Assembly: GCA_934746515.1 (NCBI GenBank) | Contig: CAKVFH010000008.1 | Span: 1 to 39,462 of the forward strand | Direction: 5' to 3' | DNA: 39,462 nucleotides | DNA from: an uncultured Clostridia bacterium | Lineage (GTDB): Bacteria > Bacillota > Clostridia > Christensenellales > UBA1242 | In this document: positions 32,360 through 39,462 of the stretch, in pieces | How positions within the stretch are numbered: position 1 is the stretch's first letter | Layout: the number at the start of each line of letters is the position of its first letter | Position numbers and translations under genes: made by a program | Notes under the pieces: model-generated | Told to the model about the DNA's origin: nothing | Databases searched by the model: none | The model's input: only the letters and a program-made list of their open reading frames with translations

Positions 32360-32935
32360 TTATTTCTTAATTTCGCCAGTTTGTGATGGTTTCTTTATAT
32401 ATTTATCACCAACAAAATGCTTTGAAAGCAATGCTTCAAACTCTTCCAAAGTGCCTTGCTTTAAAGTATCTTTAAAAATCACATGACATTGAACATTTGA
32501 AATAAACATCATGTAGCACTCATCATCTTCAACGACAAAGGAGAAATAGTCGTAATCTGTTTCAACTGCTGAACGATATTTGTCGCCTTTTGTGGAAAAA
32601 ATGAACACTTTTTCATCATCAAATTTATATGATTCTTCAGTCGAATTTCCCATGAGTGTTGATTGGCGTTCAATCATTTCTTGCTGTTTTATTATTGTCT
32701 TTTTTAGCATTAGTGGAAAAATCAAGATGAAAAGAATCAAGAACACACCAACACCAAACAAAAAGTAGTCAATGCCACTACTTTTAAAGCTTATGAATGA
32801 TAAACCAACAAAAAGCGCGCCTAATAGCAAAACCAAAGGCATCAACTTTTTGATTGAAGCTTTCGATTTCTCCAATTGATATTCTGTCATCTTTTTATTT
32901 ACTCTGCTATCAAACTTACCATTAAATTCAATCAT
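32360..32935 (-). CDS. YcxB-like membrane protein
   Basis: 191 residues. Two TM segments near 30-50 and 55-76 are followed by a soluble beta-rich domain with YKFDDEKVFIFSTKGDKYRS, AVETDYDYFSFVVEDDECYMMF and the late LLSKHF; this arrangement is typical of the YcxB-like family, whose role is unknown. It begins 7 bp after the HIT gene's stop with a weak TAGGT site, so it is co-transcribed with lipoprotein-HIT upstream. Confidence 0.72.
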   Translation of the reverse strand: MIEFNGKFDSRVNKKMTEYQLEKSKASIKKLMPLVLLLGALFVGLSFISFKSSGIDYFLFGVGVFLILFILIFPLMLKKTIIKQQEMIERQSTLMGNSTEESYKFDDEKVFIFSTKGDKYRSAVETDYDYFSFVVEDDECYMMFISNVQCHVIFKDTLKQGTLEEFEALLSKHFVGDKYIKKPSQTGEIKK

Positions 32936-32942
32936 AATAAAC

Positions 32943-33347
32943 CTACTTTAATTTTAAATTTTCACAAGTTTCATCAAGCTCAAATTTAGCGCCCGGAAAC
33001 TTTGGCCAAGCATCAATGTTGTCACCATTTTTTCTAGGAATGATGTGGATGTGGAAATGCGGAACCGTCTGCCCTGCTGATTCACCACTAGCATTGAGCA
33101 AATTCACTCCATCAAAACCGCAATCATCAACCAAATGTTTTGAAATCTTTTTAACCGCAAGCATAACAGCTTCAAGGCTCTCTTTGTCACAATCTAAAAT
33201 ATTTTTTGCGTGTTTTTTAGGCACCACCAATATGTGCCCGTCAACATCTTTTGAAATATCCAAAAAAGCAAGAACTTGATCGTTTTCATAAATCTTTTTG
33301 CTTGGCAACTCACCAGCAATTATTTTGCAAAATACACAATCTTCCAT
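32943..33347 (-). CDS. HIT-family nucleotide hydrolase (HINT-like)
   Basis: 134 residues. The histidine triad HFHIHIIP lies near residue 99-106 and the N-terminus CVFCKIIAGELPSKKIYE is typical of HinT-type proteins, which hydrolyse purine nucleoside phosphoramidates. Its Cys pair (residues 4 and 7) could bind zinc. ATG with TTAGGAG upstream, 17 bp after the lipoprotein gene. Confidence 0.94.
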   Translation of the reverse strand: MEDCVFCKIIAGELPSKKIYENDQVLAFLDISKDVDGHILVVPKKHAKNILDCDKESLEAVMLAVKKISKHLVDDCGFDGVNLLNASGESAGQTVPHFHIHIIPRKNGDNIDAWPKFPGAKFELDETCENLKLK

Positions 33348-33364
33348 AATTTCTCCTAAACTCC

Positions 33365-33793
33365 TTAACTTTCTTTTTCAACCAAAACCTTAATTTTTAC
33401 AGTCGAATAAGTTTTTTCTTCATTAGTTTTTTTCAGTTTTACAAGCACCGTCACTTCTTTTTCTTCCAAAATTTCTTGGCTAACAATAATTTTATTTTTT
33501 TGAAGTGAAACTATGTCGCTGTCATTTTCAAGCTCGAAAACGATATAAAACTCATTTTCTCCGTAGTCGCCAAGATCCGCCTTGATTTCATATTCTTCGC
33601 CAGCTTTGAGTGTGACATTATAAACCGCCTGCGATTCATCATACGACAGTTTTGCGTCGGTGCTAATAAAAATTTCTGGAACCAGATTTGAAGGGTCAAA
33701 ATGCAATTCGCACGCAGAAAAATTAAGCACAACAAAAGGCAAAATCAAAACAAAAAGAAATTTTAATGCGCCGTTCAAATGATTTTTCTTCAT
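33365..33793 (-). CDS. predicted lipoprotein
   Basis: 142 residues. The start at 33793 has GGGAGA upstream. A signal peptide (MKKNHLNGALKFLFVLILPF) ends in a lipobox, LNFSAC near residue 23-28, so Cys28 is the likely lipidated residue. The mature part is short, acidic and beta-rich (VYNVTLKAGEEYEIKADL, VTVLVKLKK), perhaps one Ig-like domain. Function unknown; first gene of lipoprotein-HIT-YcxB. Confidence 0.8.
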   Translation of the reverse strand: MKKNHLNGALKFLFVLILPFVVLNFSACELHFDPSNLVPEIFISTDAKLSYDESQAVYNVTLKAGEEYEIKADLGDYGENEFYIVFELENDSDIVSLQKNKIIVSQEILEEKEVTVLVKLKKTNEEKTYSTVKIKVLVEKES

Positions 33794-33809
33794 ACCGTCT
33801 CCCAAATTT

Positions 33810-33818
33810 AGTATAACA
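33810..33818 (-). promoter_or_regulatory. extended -10 before the lipoprotein gene
   Basis: Minus strand reads TGTTATACT, a TGn extension plus TATACT (5/6). No -35 is seen at 16-18 bp. Confidence 0.45.
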
Positions 33819-33905
33819 CAAACAAAAATTTCAAGCACATAATTTAATACACTTTTTGCCGTTTATTAAATTTTATTAGAAAAATTTTAAAAAATGTTAC
33901 ATAAA

Positions 33906-33941
33906 AACAAAAAGACTTTTGCCGATAAGCAAAAATCCTTT
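33906..33941 (-). terminator. terminator of the iscR-iscS-mnmA-iscU operon
   Basis: Minus strand: a roughly 12-bp stem with one bulged G (AAAGGATTTTTGC / GCAAAAGTCTTT), 6-nt loop and T-run just after the iscU stop. Confidence 0.8.
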
Positions 33942-33944
33942 GTT

Positions 33945-34370
33945 TTAGTGTGTGTGACAGCAAGCTGGTTTGCTTTTGAAAAGCTCTTTGTCATAAGCAA
34001 TGCCGTGCTTGTCATAATAGTCTTTGACTGCAGCTTTCACAGCTTCTTCAGCCAAAACTGAACAGTGAAGTTTATAGTCTGGCAAACCATCAAGAGCTTC
34101 AACAACGGCTTTGTTTGTAAGTTCAAGCGCTTTCTCAACAGGCTGACCCTTGATGAGCTCTGTTGCCATTGAACTTGTGGCAATTGCGCTTCCACAACCA
34201 AAGGTCATGAATTTTACATCTTCAATGATACCGTTTTTAACTTTTATATACATTCTCATAATATCGCCACATTTAGCATTTCCAACTTCACCGACGCCGT
34301 CTGCATCTGCAATCTCACCGACATTTCTTGGATTTCTAAAATGATCCATTACCTTTTCACTATATAACAT
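33945..34370 (-). CDS. iscU: Fe-S cluster scaffold IscU/NifU-like
   Basis: 141 residues. The scaffold on which [2Fe-2S] clusters are built from IscS-derived sulfur. The three Cys ligands are visible in NAKCGD, FGCGSAIATSS and LHCSVLA, the Asp next to the first in place. The C-terminus adds ACCHTH, an extra metal-binding-like tail seen in NifU-type IscU of anaerobes. The start overlaps mnmA by 11 bp, so it is the last gene of the operon. Confidence 0.95.
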   Translation of the reverse strand: MLYSEKVMDHFRNPRNVGEIADADGVGEVGNAKCGDIMRMYIKVKNGIIEDVKFMTFGCGSAIATSSMATELIKGQPVEKALELTNKAVVEALDGLPDYKLHCSVLAEEAVKAAVKDYYDKHGIAYDKELFKSKPACCHTH

Positions 34371-35454
34371 AATTTTCTCCTTTCTTTAAAATTATTCCGC
34401 CACCCAAAACAACATCTCCCTCATAAGCAACAGCCGCTTGCCCCGGTGTGATTGCCCTTTGTGGCTCATCAAAAACTATTTTTACAACTCCATTTTCAAG
34501 CGGATAAATAACCGCATCTTGTTCCTTTTGTCTGTAACGAATTTTAACCTTGCACTTAAAATTTGCGGTTGGAACTTCGCCAGATATCCAATTGAAATCT
34601 TTAACAAACAAAGTGTCATCAAACAAATCTTTGTTTTCACCAAGCACAACTCTGTTGGTTTTTTCATCAATCCCCAAAACATATAGCGGAGCGGAACTTG
34701 AAATACCCAGTCCTTTTCGTTGACCGATTGTGTAATTTATAATGCCATTGTGCTCGCCAATCATTTCACCAGTCTTTGTTACAAAATCGCCTTTGTTTGG
34801 TTTTTTATTGGTGTATTTTTCAATAACGCTTGCATAATCGCCGTCTGGCACAAAGCAAATGTCTTGACTGTCAGGTTTTGCAGAATTGACAAAACCATTT
34901 TCGCTTGCAATTTTTCTGGTTTCAACTTTTGTCATACCACCAAGCGGAAACATTGTATGCGCAAGCTGTTCTTGTGTCATTGAATAAAGCACATAACTCT
35001 GGTCCTTGGTGTCATCAATTGCTTTTTTTAAAACATACTTTCCATTCACACTCTCAATTCGTGCATAATGACCGGTGACAATATAGTCGCAGCCCAGAAC
35101 CTTTGCGCGATTGTAAAGCTTGTCAAACTTAAGATATCTATTGCAATCAATGCATGGGTTTGGGGTGATTCCGCACTCATAAGAACAAATGAACTTATCA
35201 ATAACTTTTTCTTTGAACTCATCAGAAAAATTGAAAACATAATATGGCATGCCCAGTTTGAAAGCAACGCTTCTGGCGTCTTCAACATCATTTAACGAAC
35301 AACAAGTGTGTGCACCCACAACATCTGTGTTGTCGTTATCATAAAGTTTCATGGTGCAGCCAATGCAATCAAAACCGCTATTTTTTGTTAGCAGCGCTGC
35401 CACGCTTGAATCAACACCACCACTCATTGCAATGAGCGCTTTTTTAGATGACAT
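34360..35454 (-). CDS. mnmA: tRNA-specific 2-thiouridylase MnmA
   Basis: 364 residues. Thiolates U34 of Glu/Gln/Lys tRNAs using sulfur from IscS. PP-loop AMSGGVDSSVAALL near residues 9-22. The catalytic Cys lies in NPCIDCNRYLKF (near 100) and the partner Cys in SQDICFVPDGDY. The C-terminal beta-barrel ends GEDVVLGGGII-like. It overlaps iscS by 11 bp and iscU by 11 bp, so the operon delivers sulfur to both tRNA and Fe-S clusters. With MnmE and MnmG in this window the mnm5s2U34 pathway is nearly complete. Confidence 0.95.
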   Translation of the reverse strand: MSSKKALIAMSGGVDSSVAALLTKNSGFDCIGCTMKLYDNDNTDVVGAHTCCSLNDVEDARSVAFKLGMPYYVFNFSDEFKEKVIDKFICSYECGITPNPCIDCNRYLKFDKLYNRAKVLGCDYIVTGHYARIESVNGKYVLKKAIDDTKDQSYVLYSMTQEQLAHTMFPLGGMTKVETRKIASENGFVNSAKPDSQDICFVPDGDYASVIEKYTNKKPNKGDFVTKTGEMIGEHNGIINYTIGQRKGLGISSSAPLYVLGIDEKTNRVVLGENKDLFDDTLFVKDFNWISGEVPTANFKCKVKIRYRQKEQDAVIYPLENGVVKIVFDEPQRAITPGQAAVAYEGDVVLGGGIILKKGENYVI

Positions 35455-36622
35455 GTTTTAATTCTCCCTTTTCAAGTCTATCCCAAACAGGACTCATTTT
35501 TCTTAAATATTCAACAATCTTTGGAACAGTTTCTATAACCTTGTCAATCTCTTCTTCAGTGTTATATTTTGAAAGTGTGAGTCTCAAACTGCCATGAGCA
35601 ACTTCATGTGGAAGCCCAATTGCAAGCAAAACATGGCTTGGATCAAGCGAGCCACTTGTGCACGCTGAACCGCTTGATGCACAAATGCCTTTATCATCAA
35701 GCAACAACAACAAACTTTCACCTTCAATGCCTTCAAAGCACATGTTAAAATTGTTTGGAAGTCTCTTTTCCCTATCGCCATTTATTTTTGAATGTGGAAT
35801 CTTTGAAAGTTCGTTTAAAAGTTTGTCGCGAAGTTTGGTCTCTTTTTCCGCAGTCTTATCCATTTCAGCATAAGCATCTTCAAGAGCCGTTGCCATTCCA
35901 ACAATACCAGCAAGATTTTCGGTTCCTGCACGCTTGCCCCTTTCTTGTGCACCACCGTTAATGAAAGAAATCAGCGGAACAGTTTTTTTGCAATAAAACA
36001 CACCAACGCCTTTTGGACCATGAAATTTGTGTCCTGAAATTGAAAGCATGTCAACATTGGTTAAATCAACATGGATATGTCCAACTGCTTGAACAGCATC
36101 TGTGTGGAAAAGAACCTTTCTTTCTTTGCAAATCTCACCGATTTCAGAAATTGGCTGAATTGTTCCGATTTCATTGTTTGCATACATGATTGTAACAAGG
36201 CAAGTATCATCTGTTAGTGCATTTTTCAAATCTTCAACCCTAACAATTCCGTCTTCATAAACAGGAAGATAAGTGACTGTGAAACCTTCTTTTTCTTTCT
36301 TTTTCAGTGTGTGAAGAATTGCATGGTGCTCAATTGCTGAAGTTATAATATGTTTTTTGCCTTGCTTTAAACCGATTGCGCAAGCATTTTCAATTGCCCA
36401 GTTGTCGCTTTCACTTCCACCAGATGTGAAATAAATTTCTCTTGGCTCAACACCCAAACACTTTGCAATTTTAGCTCTTGCTCCTTCAAGTTTTTCTTTT
36501 GCCCTTTGGCCATAAGTGTGAAGCGAACTTGCGTTGCCGTAAAACTCATCAAAATATGGTAGCATTTCTTGCTTTACATGTTCTGAAACCTTTGTTGTTC
36601 CAGCATTATCCAAATAAATCAT
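35444..36622 (-). CDS. iscS: cysteine desulfurase IscS/NifS
   Basis: 392 residues. PLP enzyme that takes sulfur from cysteine. The PLP Lys lies in SGHKFHGPKGVG near residue 203, the substrate loop is CASSGSACTSGSLDPSHVL near 320 with the persulfide Cys, and DNAGTT opens the protein. TTAGGAG precedes the ATG. The loop CTSGS is short, as in NifS/IscS group I. It follows iscR with an operator-like element in the 53-bp gap. Confidence 0.96.
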   Translation of the reverse strand: MIYLDNAGTTKVSEHVKQEMLPYFDEFYGNASSLHTYGQRAKEKLEGARAKIAKCLGVEPREIYFTSGGSESDNWAIENACAIGLKQGKKHIITSAIEHHAILHTLKKKEKEGFTVTYLPVYEDGIVRVEDLKNALTDDTCLVTIMYANNEIGTIQPISEIGEICKERKVLFHTDAVQAVGHIHVDLTNVDMLSISGHKFHGPKGVGVFYCKKTVPLISFINGGAQERGKRAGTENLAGIVGMATALEDAYAEMDKTAEKETKLRDKLLNELSKIPHSKINGDREKRLPNNFNMCFEGIEGESLLLLLDDKGICASSGSACTSGSLDPSHVLLAIGLPHEVAHGSLRLTLSKYNTEEEIDKVIETVPKIVEYLRKMSPVWDRLEKGELKHVI

Positions 36623-36636
36623 AATTTCTCCTAATT

Positions 36637-36653
36637 CATACTGTTTTAGTGGG
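36637..36653. promoter_or_regulatory. imperfect copy of the iscR operator before iscS
   Basis: CATACTGTTTTAGTGGG matches the iscR operator at 14 of 17 positions: the left half and centre except one base, and a degraded right half. Confidence 0.5.
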
Positions 36654-36665
36654 AATTATCCCCAA

Positions 36666-36690
36666 AAAAATAAAGTTATACTTTATTTTT
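36666..36690 (-). terminator. hairpin overlapping the iscR stop codon
   Basis: 10-bp perfect stem (AAAAATAAAG / CTTTATTTTT), 5-nt loop containing the stop codon (36676-36678), then T's on the minus strand. It may attenuate readthrough from iscR into iscS. Confidence 0.6.
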
Positions 36691-37083
36691 CTTAACAACA
36701 TCTTCAATAGAGATGCCACTTAAGTAGTCGACAATCAGTTTTGAGAGCTTGTCCCAATAATCAATGCTGTCGCAAGAATTTACTCTTGGACACTCTCCAC
36801 CCTTAACCAAACATGGGGCAAGTTCTGGCAAATCACCAGTAGCTTTCAAAATCTCTGCAATTGAACATTTTTCAGGCTCAACCGCAAGTTTGTAGCCACC
36901 AGCCGAACCCCTTGCACTTGTCACTAAATTTGATTTAGAAAGCAACGCAAAAATTTGTTCAAGATATTTTGAAGTTATACCCTGTTTTTCAGACATTTCA
37001 TTTACTGAAACGAACTCGTTTTTGTTTCGCGCAAGTTCTGCCATAATTCTAACAGCATAGCGCCCCTTTGAAGATATTTTCAT
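36676..37083 (-). CDS. iscR: Rrf2-family transcriptional regulator, IscR-like
   Basis: 135 residues. Winged helix at the N-terminus (MKISSKGRYAVRIMAELARN, MSEKQGITSKYLEQIFALL), then CLVKGGECPRVNSC near residue 92-105: three Cys spaced x6 and x5, near the IscR [2Fe-2S] pattern, unlike the Cys-poor CymR. It should sense Fe-S status. The gene heads iscR-iscS-mnmA-iscU and a 17-bp palindrome sits at its transcription start, which fits autorepression. Confidence 0.9.
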   Translation of the reverse strand: MKISSKGRYAVRIMAELARNKNEFVSVNEMSEKQGITSKYLEQIFALLSKSNLVTSARGSAGGYKLAVEPEKCSIAEILKATGDLPELAPCLVKGGECPRVNSCDSIDYWDKLSKLIVDYLSGISIEDVVKKNKV

Positions 37084-37096
37084 TTTCTCACCAATT

Positions 37097-37113
37097 CATA
37101 CTATTTTAGTATG
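37097..37113. promoter_or_regulatory. iscR operator (perfect 17-bp palindrome)
   Basis: CATACTA-TTT-TAGTATG lies 9-25 bp downstream of the -10 box, at or just after the predicted start of transcription, where a bound repressor would block initiation. A partial copy lies before iscS. Confidence 0.75.
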
Positions 37114-37122
37114 ATATACTTT

Positions 37123-37151
37123 ATAATATCATTATCTTTTCACTTTGTCAA
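37123..37151 (-). promoter_or_regulatory. iscR promoter
   Basis: Minus strand: TTGACA at 37146-37151, 17-bp spacer, TATTAT (5/6) at 37123-37128. The operator at 37097-37113 follows directly. Confidence 0.78.
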
Positions 37152-37210
37152 TAAAACTTAAAAAAATTTGCTAAATTTTAAGTTGACATATAATTTGAAA
37201 AAATGTTTGC

Positions 37211-37234
37211 TTTTTAATTTTGCAAAATTAAAAA
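37211..37234 (-). terminator. 24-bp perfect AT-rich palindrome after the HIT gene
   Basis: TTTTTAATTTTGCAAAATTAAAAA lies just downstream of the stop at 37241. It could be a weak terminator for the HD-mtnN-HIT operon; the stem is nearly all A-T. Confidence 0.5.
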
Positions 37235-37240
37235 TTAAAA

Positions 37241-37768
37241 CTATTCTTTTTCATGCACTTTCATATCTTTCTGCGCGAATGCATTGATTTTTGACTTCAC
37301 AGCATTAAATTTTTGCTCATCAAAAACATATTGTTTGCGTGGTTTAACAAAATTTTCAGAGCCCCTTGGCTCAAATGAATATCTTGGAATCAATTGCACA
37401 TGATAGTGATTCATAGGTCCGTCGCTCATTGTGCAAAAATAAACTCTTTCGCAACCAAAAACATCCTTAACATCTTTCATAAGTTCGCGCGAAAATCTGA
37501 TGATTTTCTCGTTGATTTCATCTGAAGCATCAGACATATCATGAAAGTGCTGTTTCGTGGTTATAATCAAATGCCCGTCAGCTCGCGGATTAGAAACGAA
37601 CAAACATTCAATGTCATCATCTTCAAAAAACTTTAGTTTGCTGTCATCACCAAAAACCGAACGACCAGTTTGTCTGTCAAAACATGTTGGACAAATGCCT
37701 AAATCAGTCAGTTCCTTTGCACTTAAGCCCGTGAAAGTATCAATAATTTCTTTGCTATATTTTATCAT
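37241..37768 (-). CDS. HIT-like protein with HxHxQ triad
   Basis: 175 residues from the ATG at 37768 with GAGGAA upstream; a TTG at 37780 is in frame but overlaps the preceding stop. The triad is NHYHVQLIPR near residue 124, so the third His is Gln, as in GalT-like and some other branches of the HIT superfamily. An N-terminal CPTC near 25-28 could bind zinc. It likely handles a nucleotide or phosphorylated substrate. It follows mtnN by 8 bp and should share its operon. Confidence 0.8.
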   Translation of the reverse strand: MIKYSKEIIDTFTGLSAKELTDLGICPTCFDRQTGRSVFGDDSKLKFFEDDDIECLFVSNPRADGHLIITTKQHFHDMSDASDEINEKIIRFSRELMKDVKDVFGCERVYFCTMSDGPMNHYHVQLIPRYSFEPRGSENFVKPRKQYVFDEQKFNAVKSKINAFAQKDMKVHEKE

Positions 37769-37776
37769 AATATTCC

Positions 37777-38478
37777 TCAAATTTTTAAAATTTTATCAAC
37801 AAATTTTATTGTTAGGTCTTGAGCAAGTTTTGTTGCGGACTTGTCTAATTTTTCGCCAGTCAGCTCATTGTTTGAAATCACCCTAAAGCCAATGCGTTTG
37901 ATTTTAAAATCTTCACAAGTTTTAAATGCCGCAATTGTTTCCATGTCTTCGCACAAATGATTAAAAAGACTTGTGAGATAACAAATTCTGTCACGCTCCC
38001 TAGTGAAAACATCACCGGAGCCAAGAACGCCAAAATTGAATTTATCAAAGCCTTCAATTGTTTTTACAACTTCAAGAAGTTCTGGGCTGCTTTCAACCAA
38101 ATATGAGCGCTTCGGATTTGGAACCCATTCAAGAGAATTGCTTCCTTCACCCCTGTCCTTTTCAGGTGGTTTGAAATCATTGATATAGACCGCCGACTCT
38201 CCAATAACCATGTCACCAACACTTAAGTTTTCAACCGCTCCACCAGCACAACCCTGATTTATCACAACATCAGGCTCAAACTTTAAAACAGCGATTGTGG
38301 TGGCTTGTGTGCAATTGATAATACCAATTTTCGTTTTTGAAATGACAATTCTTGCGCCTTTATACTCCGCAATCCAAAATTCAAATCCTGCGATTGTTTC
38401 TTGTTTTTTCGGCAAATAAAATTCAATGAGTTTATCAATCTCAACATCCATTGCACCTTGAATCAAAATCGTTCTCAT
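37777..38478 (-). CDS. mtnN: MTA/SAH nucleosidase-like (purine nucleosidase family)
   Basis: 233 residues. Family that cleaves adenine or related bases from methylthioadenosine and S-adenosylhomocysteine. The N-terminus QGAMDVEIDKL aligns with the usual GAMEEEV, keeping the catalytic Glu, and CEDMETIAAF near 188-197 supplies the catalytic Asp in D-M-E. GSGDVF and VISN are typical. Base specificity is not proven and a related nucleosidase is possible. It overlaps the HD gene by 4 bp (ATGA) and precedes the HIT gene. Confidence 0.85.
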   Translation of the reverse strand: MRTILIQGAMDVEIDKLIEFYLPKKQETIAGFEFWIAEYKGARIVISKTKIGIINCTQATTIAVLKFEPDVVINQGCAGGAVENLSVGDMVIGESAVYINDFKPPEKDRGEGSNSLEWVPNPKRSYLVESSPELLEVVKTIEGFDKFNFGVLGSGDVFTRERDRICYLTSLFNHLCEDMETIAAFKTCEDFKIKRIGFRVISNNELTGEKLDKSATKLAQDLTIKFVDKILKI

Positions 38479-39125
38479 TTTTTTGTTCCTTTTGTAATTT
38501 CGTCAAAAAGCCCACTCATGTACGCATAACACAAATCTTTGTTATCCAGCAAATTCCAAACAGCCTGCTGTTCCTTTTTTGTGTCGTCAATGTCAAGCCA
38601 ATACTTAACATAACCATTTCTGCCAAATTTGTCCTGTACAAAATTATAAACTCGGTCAAGATGTTGCTGCTTTGTCCAATCTTTTGGCTCGTTTTTCAAA
38701 CCATACTTGATTGGTCTTGAAAACACCAAATACACCGAATTGTTGCGATCGGCATCGGCAACAATTTTTCCATAAATGCTTCTTGGTGTGTAGGTTAAAT
38801 GCGACGAATGATCTTCAACAGCCTGCGCAATCATTTCAATTGTGTTTTCATCGTAAAACTTTTTAAGAATCTTGTCTTCGCGAACCAATTTTCCAGAACT
38901 AATCGCATGACCTTCTCTGCCATTTTGGATACCAATATCATGAAACGCCCCCACAATGTAAGCAATGTCAAGGTCGACATCAAAGCCCTGCGCCTGCAGT
39001 TTTTTGCCATACTCCACACAATTTTTTGTGACAAAATTAAAATGTGAAATATTGTGCCCCTTGTCAAAAGTTTTATACTTTGGCTTGATTTCAAAGCGGA
39101 TGTAATTTTTGAGTTCTTTGTCCAT
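38475..39125 (-). CDS. HD-domain phosphohydrolase
   Basis: 216 residues. The HD metal ligands are visible in order: HNISHF near residue 24-29, FHDIGI near 60-65 (the HD pair), EDHSSH near 108-113 and DADR near 124. HD enzymes hydrolyse phosphate esters of nucleotides; the substrate is unknown. ATG with AAAGGAG upstream. First gene of HD-mtnN-HIT; its stop overlaps the mtnN start by 4 bp. The first 20 residues (KNYIRFEIKPKY) are a short lead. Confidence 0.85.
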   Translation of the reverse strand: MDKELKNYIRFEIKPKYKTFDKGHNISHFNFVTKNCVEYGKKLQAQGFDVDLDIAYIVGAFHDIGIQNGREGHAISSGKLVREDKILKKFYDENTIEMIAQAVEDHSSHLTYTPRSIYGKIVADADRNNSVYLVFSRPIKYGLKNEPKDWTKQQHLDRVYNFVQDKFGRNGYVKYWLDIDDTKKEQQAVWNLLDNKDLCYAYMSGLFDEITKGTKK

Positions 39126-39288
39126 AAATACTCCTTTTTAATTTATTTTCATAAAAATCATAATAAATAAAAATTGTTTTAACCTATTAAACAAAGCAAG
39201 AGTAAAAATGCCTATGATTTTAATCAACTATTAAACATTATTTTTACTATCGATTTTAAATAATTTACGATAACAAAACCAAAGACAG

Positions 39289-39462
39289 TTATTTGATAAT
39301 TTTCAGATCTTCTTCTTTAACAGCAATAGTTGCAATATTTTCTAATTCTCCCTCTTGATCAAAACACACAAGCCAAGAGCCTTCAATATTTCTTGGGTCG
39401 CAAATCCACCCATCCATTCCCTTATGCACACCTTCTTTTGTATATTCTTCTTTTTCTACAAC
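39289..39462 (-). CDS. 3' end of an unrecognised gene (right edge)
   Basis: A minus-strand frame, open at the window's right edge, encodes 57 residues and stops at 39289. It reads with W/C/D-rich character (GMDGWICDPRNIEGSWLV near residues 15-32), then a mostly acidic end ATIAVKEEDLKIIK. No start is visible. No family can be assigned. 39126-39288 (163 bp) separates it from the HD gene; I see no convincing promoter or terminator there. Confidence 0.6.
   Translation of the reverse strand, partial: VVEKEEYTKEGVHKGMDGWICDPRNIEGSWLVCFDQEGELENIATIAVKEEDLKIIK

Noticed and set aside
39422..39430. TTATGCACA, a match to the DnaA box
   Set aside because: A single copy inside a coding sequence, far from dnaA, with no neighbours.

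Overview
The window looks like the replication-origin neighbourhood of a low-GC, Firmicutes/Clostridia-like bacterium, probably an uncultured host-associated one; I cannot name a species. The grounds are AT-rich DNA, strong Shine-Dalgarno sequences (AGGAG/GGAGG) before most genes, TTGACA/TATAAT promoters, the standard code with TGA as stop, and a dnaA-dnaN / rpmH-rnpA-yidD-yidC-jag-mnmE-mnmG / recF-gyrB-gyrA gene set. I saw no tRNA, rRNA, insertion sequence, CRISPR array or riboswitch.

Layout. 1-2440: the 3' part of a large protein with a 12-residue Pro-rich tandem repeat, plus two small uncharacterised proteins and a terminator. 2575-7430 (minus): gyrB, a MazG-like pyrophosphohydrolase and gyrA in one tightly packed operon. 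7465-7505: a pure A/T tract with a 22-bp palindrome. 7618-8580: an unrecognised low-complexity protein. 8688-9868 (minus): recF. 9903-13182: dnaA-dnaN-membrane protein. 13233-16032: rpmH-rnpA-yidD-yidC-khpB. 16150-20108: mnmE-GNAT-mnmG. 20151-22474 (minus): ABC exporter and 5-formyl-THF cyclo-ligase. 22489-24988: a membrane protein, an atypical acyltransferase-like protein and a CaCA-type cation exchanger. 25122-29126 (minus): a 1293-residue MBG-domain surface protein. 29150-33941 (all minus): a C39-like/HAD pair, MscL, a SHOCT membrane protein, a YcxB-like protein, a HIT protein and a lipoprotein. 33945-37151 (minus): iscR-iscS-mnmA-iscU with a visible operator. 37211-39125 (minus): an HD phosphohydrolase-MTA/SAH nucleosidase-HIT operon. 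39289-39462 (minus): the 3' end of one more gene.

How the genes work together. The core carries initiation (DnaA, DnaN, RecF), supercoiling (GyrA/GyrB), the YidC/YidD/RnpA/RpmH/KhpB membrane-insertion and RNA cluster, and both arms of tRNA wobble-uridine modification: MnmE-MnmG for the C5 group, IscS-MnmA for 2-thiolation. IscS-IscU also starts Fe-S assembly under an IscR-like regulator.

Points most worth a second look: three genes whose -10 box ends 6-7 nt before the start codon and that lack a Shine-Dalgarno (probable leaderless mRNAs); a MazG-like gene translationally wedged between gyrB and gyrA; a dnaA-dnaN block inverted relative to the usual Firmicutes order, with no canonical DnaA box between genes and an altered DnaA signature motif; YidC with large extracytoplasmic inserts and Lys in place of the groove Arg; GyrA with Gly at the quinolone-region Asp/Glu position; and a 17-bp palindromic operator at the iscR start site, repeated imperfectly before iscS.
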